A stretch of 64,000 bases of DNA, taken from Pyrus communis. Its lineage: Eukaryota > Streptophyta > Magnoliopsida > Rosales > Rosaceae. Position numbers and translations under genes: made by a program. The DNA lies in assembly GCF_963583255.1 (NCBI RefSeq), contig NC_084804.1:26663061-26727060 (forward strand). Reading direction: 5' to 3'. Positions 58,166 to 64,000 of this stretch are shown piece after piece (the stretch's first letter is position 1; each line of letters starts with the position of its first letter). The notes beneath the pieces were generated by a model that did no database searches, was not told the origin of the DNA, and worked only from the letters and a program-made list of their open reading frames with translations.

Positions 58166-60752
58166 TGTTTTGGTACCTGCACCAAAGAAGGTAACAACCT
58201 ATTAATTGAAATGGGAATTGGAATTGGGGTTGGAGGCTTACAAACATATTGTGATGGAGGCTCAAAAGTGGCATCCCTATCAACAATGTCACTATGGCTA
58301 CTCTCGGCCAGATTGGGTGGTTTTAGGGCAACCACTCCAATTCCCTCTTCAATGGTGGTTCTTGATGCATCCTTCTTGACAGGTGTGGATTGGTCCTGCC
58401 CTATATCCTTATGCACATCAATGGCAAAACAAGAACAAAAATCATTAGGATTCTTAATAGAGTCATAAACATGGAATTTACTTATATCACCACCAAACTC
58501 CATTGTTCATACTCCCTTGGCCACATCAATCTTTGTTTGGGCTGTTTTCATGAATGGTCTTCCAAGTAGGAGTGGCAAGGGTGGAGAGTGAACCGAGTCT
58601 TCCATTTCAAGCACATAAAAATCAGCCGGAAAGATTAAATGATCAACCTGCACCAAAACATCTTCCAAAACCCCTTTTTGATATGCATTAGAATGATCAA
58701 CTAATTGAATAATAACTCCATCATTTTTAAGCTCTCCTAAGTTCATAGATGCATAAATAGAGTAAGGCATGACATTAATTGAAGCTCCTAAGTCTAACAT
58801 AGCATATTCAAACTTAGTATTGCCAATAACACAAGGAATTGTAAAACTTCCAGGATCTTTGCATTTAGGAGGCAATTTCCATTGTAACATTGTAGAAACA
58901 TTCTCACTTACATGCACCACTTCCTTGTTCGAAATCCTCTTCCTTGTTGTGCAAAGCTCTTTCAAAAATTTGGCATACATAGGAACTTATTTGATTGCAT
59001 CAAGGAGAGGGATATTGACTTGAACTTTCCTAAAGGTTTCCAGAATGTCTTTCTCATGCTCTTCTTTCTTTGATTGCCTAAACCTGCTAGGAAAGGGCAC
59101 AGTTGGTGCAATCACATTAGAAACAATTGAATTTGGACCTACCTTACATTTGTTGGACGACATAGGAGCTTGAAGTGGCTGCGGCAAGGTTGCTCTACCC
59201 TTGTCGTGGCTTTGCCCTTGTTCTCTTCCTCTTGCAGTAGCCTTTCATCCTCTTCTTGGCTTGATTTTGGTGGTTGTAGGGTTGTTCCAAATTCCTTGCC
59301 ACTTCTTAAGGTAATTGCATTGGCGGCTTCAAAACCTCCCTTCGGATTGACAATTGTTGAACTAGGCAATTTACCTTCTTCTTTGAATTGGCCCATGAAT
59401 TCCGCCATTTGCCCAATTTGTTTCTTCACTTCCCCCATCTCTATGGCTTGATTTTGTAATCCCTGAGTCAAAGAAGTTAGTATTTGAAGCATTTTATCAT
59501 TGTCCAAAGACGAACCTGAATTTGGTTGGGCAGATTGTGGTGGAAGTTGTGGTGGTGCGTATGGCTTTTGATAAAGCCTAGGAGGTGGTTGTCTATATCC
59601 TCCGTGTTGTTGAGGTTGTTGAGGCTTCCTCCACTTGAAGTTTGGATGATCTCTCCAACCCGGATTGTACGTATTTGAGTATAGATCGTTCCTTTGCTAA
59701 TTTTGGCCTTGATAACCTATGGCATTGGTGCTTTCCCATCCTCCATTCTCTATCAATTGAGGACATTGATCATTGAGATGCCCTTGCATGGAGCACACTC
59801 CACATATGGCCGCACCTAGCACTTTGGATCCATCGACCACCTGTGACACAAGAACAGTGAGGTTAGCCAATTGAGCTTGAATTTCAGAAATTGCACTTAC
59901 CTCATTCACTTGTTGTTGTTGTTGTGGGGGTTTTCTTTGTCCAACACATTCATATTGTTGTGCATTCAATGCTCGGTTTGCAATTAAGACCTTGGCAACC
60001 ACCGGTGTTTTGTCAACCAAAGCACCTTTCGCTGAAGCATCTAGCATTTGTCTCTCAATTGAAAGGAGTCCCTCATAGAAATAGTGAATTAAGAGTTTTT
60101 CCTTCATTTGATGTTGAGGACATGATGCAACTAGAGTCTTGAAATGCTCATAATACGCTGGAAAAGACTCCCCTTGATTTTGTTGAATTCCGCTAATCTT
60201 CTTCCTCAATAGAATCACTCTTGAAGTTGGGAAGAATTTCTCCAAGAATGCTCTCTTCATGCTTTCCCAAGAAGTGACGGTCCCAGGTGCCAATTCATCG
60301 AGCTAATCCTTAGCCTTTTCCACAAGAGAGAATGGAAAAGCTGTCATCTTCAAAATATTCCCATCCACGTTAATGGGTGTCATGCTTGAGCATACAACTT
60401 CAAACTCCTTCAAATGCTTGTTTGGATCTTCCATGGATAGCCCATGGTATTTGGGAATATGATGCAGCAAGCTTGACTTCAATTCGAATTCATCGGTCTT
60501 GCATTGAGCTGCCATAGGGCATTGAATGCAAATAGGCATGGCATTGTCCAACCCCAAGGCAGAAAGCTCCTTGATTGTTCGATTATCCGCAGCCATGGCT
60601 TGTTCTTCGTCTTCCACTTCTTCTTCTTCAGATTCGACCTCAGAGCTGGGTGGACTAGGTTCCAGATGCCTCCTTTTTCTTCTCAACATTCGTTCAAAAT
60701 CGTCGCCAAACTCTAATATATTCTCACAAACAGGATGAGAACTACGAGTCAT
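58166..60752 (-). pseudogene. Element I gag-protease (broken by stops)
   Basis: Starts MTRSSHPVCENILEF at 60752. Gag core with MTAFPFSLVEKAKD (about 60350), CCHC knuckle CGVCSMQGHLNDQC (about 59785), protease [15 protein letters not shown] (about 58790) and linker to LLPSLVQV (58166). Stops at about 60303 (KD*LDELAP, W in B2), 59697 (GQN*) and 58988 (IK*VP), a frameshift near 59140-59190 and KGV*TMEF near 58505. Gag and protease were retained longer than pol, but none can be made now. Confidence 0.92.
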
Positions 60753-60939
60753 ACACTTGTACCTAAAACAATGAAACAAAACAAATCAGCAATCCTCTTA
60801 GAAGGCGCGACACACAAACAAAAACAAGGAATGAGGCACAAAAAACACAAATAGAAAGAAACAAATAAACTCACAACACTCTTGACCTTAAGACACACTT
60901 TGACACGACACAAACAAAAGGGATTAGCAAGTTTGCTAA

Positions 60940-60957
60940 TCTCCGGCAACGGCACCA
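60940..60957 (-). other. Primer binding site of element I (three mismatches)
   Basis: Minus strand TGGTGCCGTTGCCGGAGA, five bases inside the 5' LTR. The hairpin GGATTAGCAA (60921-60930) with TTGCTAAT follows. Confidence 0.85.
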
Positions 60958-60962
60958 AAATT

Positions 60963-62914
60963 TGATGTGTAACTTAAACACACAAATTAAATCCTATTTG
61001 TGACAATTGTAGTATATATGCAAGTAGGGATCGTTCTAAACTGGGGATTAACTAGGGATGCTAATCAACTCCAATAAGACTCAAAAACACGAAACTAGAC
61101 TCTATAGACTCAAAACTAACTTAAAACACTCAAAACAGCTACAAACAATTAAAAAGACTCAAAACTGACTCTATGGAGTTGTTTGGACGAAATTTAACTA
61201 ACTTAGACTCAAAACACTAATTTGGACAGATTCAAACACTTTTCTAACTAATCTAACACACTTAATAAAATGGGCAATTCATTTGGACGAAATTAATTAA
61301 ATTAATCAGATTGTAAACTAAACATATTAGACACTAAATTAGGTGAATTGAATGGGTAAAAGACTAGTTAGAGGGTCCTTCTCCACACATGCACATATTT
61401 AACACAAATTGATTTCCAGTTATTATCCCTTTAAACCATGAATGACAATGCCCCAAATTAATTGTGAGAAGCACAAATTAACTTTCAGATTTTCCTAGTT
61501 TCATTGAATTGGATGGAATACGCATTGACAACCAAATTATTCTTATCAAGTTCCCTACATGAACCGCATAATAGAGATACAATCAAAGATCATTAAGTTT
61601 TTTGAAAACCATAAACATTGACTAGGCATTCGTAACTATGAACTGCATGATACTCTTGCCTAGAATTTACTTGACACAATCATGACTAGTGATTTTTACT
61701 ACTTGTGAATATAAGTTCTTAACGATTAGGTGAAATTCCCTTATATTCTAGCATCAAATTCATGCATGAAAACTAAGTATGCACCCTTAATCAACACACA
61801 AGAACAGGTTCTCAATAAATCAGTTAAGTAAATTGCATTCACCATTCAAGAAACAAAAACCGGAGGAAATCAATTCATATAAAACATAAGTCCATGGCTT
61901 TGAATTCACCTCTAACTAAGAAAAACTTAGTTACACATGTTCATAACAATTGAAAAGAAAATTAAAATAAACATGGAAACGAAACGAGGGAAGAAAGAAC
62001 TCTGAAAGTCTCCAATGGATGCAGATTTCTTGCGGCACAAGGTTGTCTTTCTCCCATGGAAGCCACGACAACTCCTTCTTCTCCCTAGGTTTGCGACACA
62101 AGTTGTGTATGGTGTGTGGTGTGAATGAATGAATGAATTCAAGGATGAATGGCTGCATAGGGTGTGTAAGGGGGTGCGGCACAATTTAGATTCATCAATA
62201 TATAGCACGGAAAAACCCTAGGAAATCAGAAATAGGGTTAGACTTAGCAGAAACAAAGGATTAGGGCCCCTAGGGTGCGGCACAAGGCTTGGAAATTAAG
62301 TCATAGCCCAATTAATTTCTGATATGGACTTATACAATCCAAATCCAAGAGGAAAAGGGCCAATCTAAATCAGAATCCAAGAGGAAAAAGGTAGGGAAAT
62401 TCGTCCAAAATTGGGCCTTTTAGAAACAAGGTGTTTTGTGGCTGATTTTGGCTTTTCTAGAAGAAATAAAAGGGAGGGTGCGGCACCCTTTTAGGGTCAG
62501 ATAAGGCTTCTAGAAATTATGTTTTTAGATCCACTTTCAGCTATAATGAAGGTGGAACAAGATTAGGTTAGGATAAGATAGGATAAGGTTTGGATAAGAT
62601 AAGGTTGTTAGGATAAGTTTCCATATTTCTTGCTCTTTCCTTATCTTCTTTGTCTTAAACTTGTCTCATCTGATTTGTAGCATGTTCCTAGCCTCTTTTG
62701 ACTCTAAATTTGTCCATCCACCTTGCTCCATATACAAGCTATCCATAATATGCCCAAAACTGCTCTAAAATGCTCAAAATTGCCTTTTCTTGCCAACTTT
62801 GTCATTAGGACCTACAAACACACGAAAATAGCTTAAAACACTATAATAAGTAATAATTAGCTAACTAAATGTAAGGAAACAACATAACTAAGTAGCATAA
62901 ATATGCTCCTATTA
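60963..62914 (-). mobile_element. 5' LTR of element I (minus strand)
   Basis: 1952 bp, pairs with 45044-47000. The outer end reads CTCCTATTA (the other LTR has TATCA), then target duplication GCAGG (62915-62919). TATA at about 62198-62207. Together the two ends define I as 45044-62914. Confidence 0.93.
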
Positions 62915-63293
62915 GCAGGCTGTTTTCAAGAAAATTCTCCCAAGTAAGATCGGCAATGGTGTAGAATAGGCCGAATCTTACATGTCAAGCACATAAAAAT
63001 CTACTGAAAATGTCAAGTGGTTAACCTGCACCAAAACTCCTTTCAGATATGCATTAGAAAGATCAACTAATTGAATAATAACACCATCGTTTTTAAGCTC
63101 TCCTAGGTTCATAGATAATTCAATAATCACACCATCATTTTTCAATTCTCCTGGGTTCATGGATGCATAAATAGAGTATGGCATGACATTAATGGAAGCA
63201 GCTAAATCTAGCATAACATGTTCAAACTTAGTATTGCCAATAACACAAGGGATTGTGAAACTACCTGGATCTTTGCATTTAGGAGGCAGTTTC
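62915..63293 (-). pseudogene. Element G protease fragment
   Basis: Minus strand: [16 protein letters not shown] (about 63290), [18 protein letters not shown] (DLGAS decayed to DLAAS), then a local duplication of the MNLGELKNDGVII block (about 63065-63155). Continues G beyond I and ends at the copia LTR. Confidence 0.88.
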
Positions 63294-63635
63294 TGATGAG
63301 TATGGTCACATGGCAATATTACATATATTTGCCATGTCAGCAAATCAGTTGGATTTGGTTGTAAGGACAGTTGGATATAGTTGTAAGATTTGGTTAATTG
63401 GATAAGATTTGATAAGATTTAGTGAGATGTGTTGAGGGGTAGCTTAGTCATTAAGAAAGTAGTGGTAGTCCTTTATATTGGATTCTCTTGTAATAACTCT
63501 TCAATTAATAAAAAATACAAGAGTCGTGAAGTATTTTTCCTCTCTGAGTTTTCTGAGATTTTTCCCTTGATTCTTCGACCTTCTTTCATTCTCTAAGATT
63601 CTTGATCAATGTCAAACTCTGTATTTCTAGTTAAT
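63294..63635 (+). mobile_element. Putative Ty1/copia LTR
   Basis: Starts TGATGAGTATGG inside G and ends just before an initiator-Met-like PBS. A TATA-like CTTTATATT (about 63471), AATTAATAAAAAA (about 63501) and a T/C-rich end resemble short copia LTRs of about 340 bp. No similarity to the long LTRs here. The end reads TTAATA, not CA, so the exact border is uncertain. Confidence 0.65.
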
Positions 63636-63636
63636 A

Positions 63637-63649
63637 TGGTATTTAGAGC
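63637..63649 (+). other. Putative PBS of the copia element
   Basis: TGGTATTTAGAGC resembles the plant copia initiator-Met PBS TGGTATCAGAGC with a small change. Confidence 0.55.
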
Positions 63650-64000
63650 TGTCGGTCCTTCTGTGGTTCGTAGTTTCTTGGGGCGGTTTCTCTGAGAGTT
63701 TGATCAGGGTTCTTGGTGTTTCTTGGTTCTTTTTGCATCGGGTTTTTGGATTTCTGGAGTTCTGTTAGTGTAGCTTTGATTCTTTGTTTTGTGGCTTATG
63801 ATATCAGTTGAGGCACGAAGCTAATTCAAGATTGTGTAGTAGGCACGAAGCCATCTAGGTAATTTTCCATTTGGGTAATTTGTCATATCATGATTGTGTA
63901 GTAGGCACGAAGCCAATTCAAGATTTTGTAGCAGGCACGAAGCCATCTGGGTAATTTTCTTGCAAGAATTGTTGTTTAGTAGGCAATTTAGTTGATAATT
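63650..64000 (+). other. Copia leader with AGGCACGAAGC repeats
   Basis: No frame is open. AGGCACGAAGC occurs at 63811, 63841, 63903 and 63933, as part of a roughly 92-bp duplicated unit that includes GTAATTTTC. gag would start beyond the window. Confidence 0.6.

Noticed and set aside
1..64000. A host protein-coding gene or rRNA/tRNA gene
   Set aside because: Every long frame is assigned to gag-pol or to the antisense ORF. Remaining frames fall in LTR, UTR or captured non-coding sequence.

Overview
The window is plant nuclear DNA made almost entirely of nested LTR retrotransposons. I found no host gene. Nearly all elements are Ty3/gypsy of the Athila type. The evidence is a primer binding site (PBS) complementary to the 3' end of plant tRNA-Asp (TGGCGCCGTTGCCGGGGA), a CCHC gag, a DLGAS protease, a reverse transcriptase with FMDD, and an integrase without a chromodomain. 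LTRs are long (about 1.9-2.65 kb), open with TGATAGGA and end in CA. Insertions make 5-bp target duplications. The right edge enters a Ty1/copia LTR. A dicot, perhaps Rosaceae, is plausible but is only an impression.

Nesting, oldest to youngest. Host element G (minus) survives as pol scraps at 14479-15876, 44955-45043 and 62915-63293. Into it went LTR H (minus, 13730-14478), element A (plus, 15877-44954), element I (minus, 45044-62914, duplication GCAGG) and the copia element (from 63294). H carries element C (plus, left edge to 13729). C is broken by an LTR at 106-2759 and by a fold-back at 5005-11098, which itself holds a solo LTR (7437-9706, duplication AAATG). A holds a solo LTR (20225-22462, duplication ATGGC) and a 15.2-kb palindromic insertion, B (24749-39987, duplication GCCTA). 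I holds non-autonomous element J (47297-55292, duplication ACTCC) and an LTR fragment (55886-57417).

The most unusual object is B. It integrated as one unit, but its left end is the PBS and not an LTR. Inside are two head-to-head copies. The plus copy (B1) has gag fused to the integrase C-terminus at a 12-bp homology, then 3' UTR, polypurine tract (PPT) and LTR. The minus copy (B2) has an uninterrupted 1,666-codon gag-pol that stops inside integrase. Junctions sit at short homologies, one of them immediately after the PBS at the end of an LTR. This looks like integration of a reverse-transcription product that went wrong at the second strand transfer.

The second notable object is J. It has near-identical LTRs, PBS and PPT but no gag or pol. 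Its only reading frame is antisense and encodes a coiled-coil protein. The same antisense frame, with a putative TATA and G-box of its own, is in B1. Both lie in a roughly 2-kb captured module that A, C and I lack. Element I has lost RT, RNase H and integrase. A, C and G pol copies are broken by stops and frameshifts, so B2 has the only long intact retrotransposon frame here.
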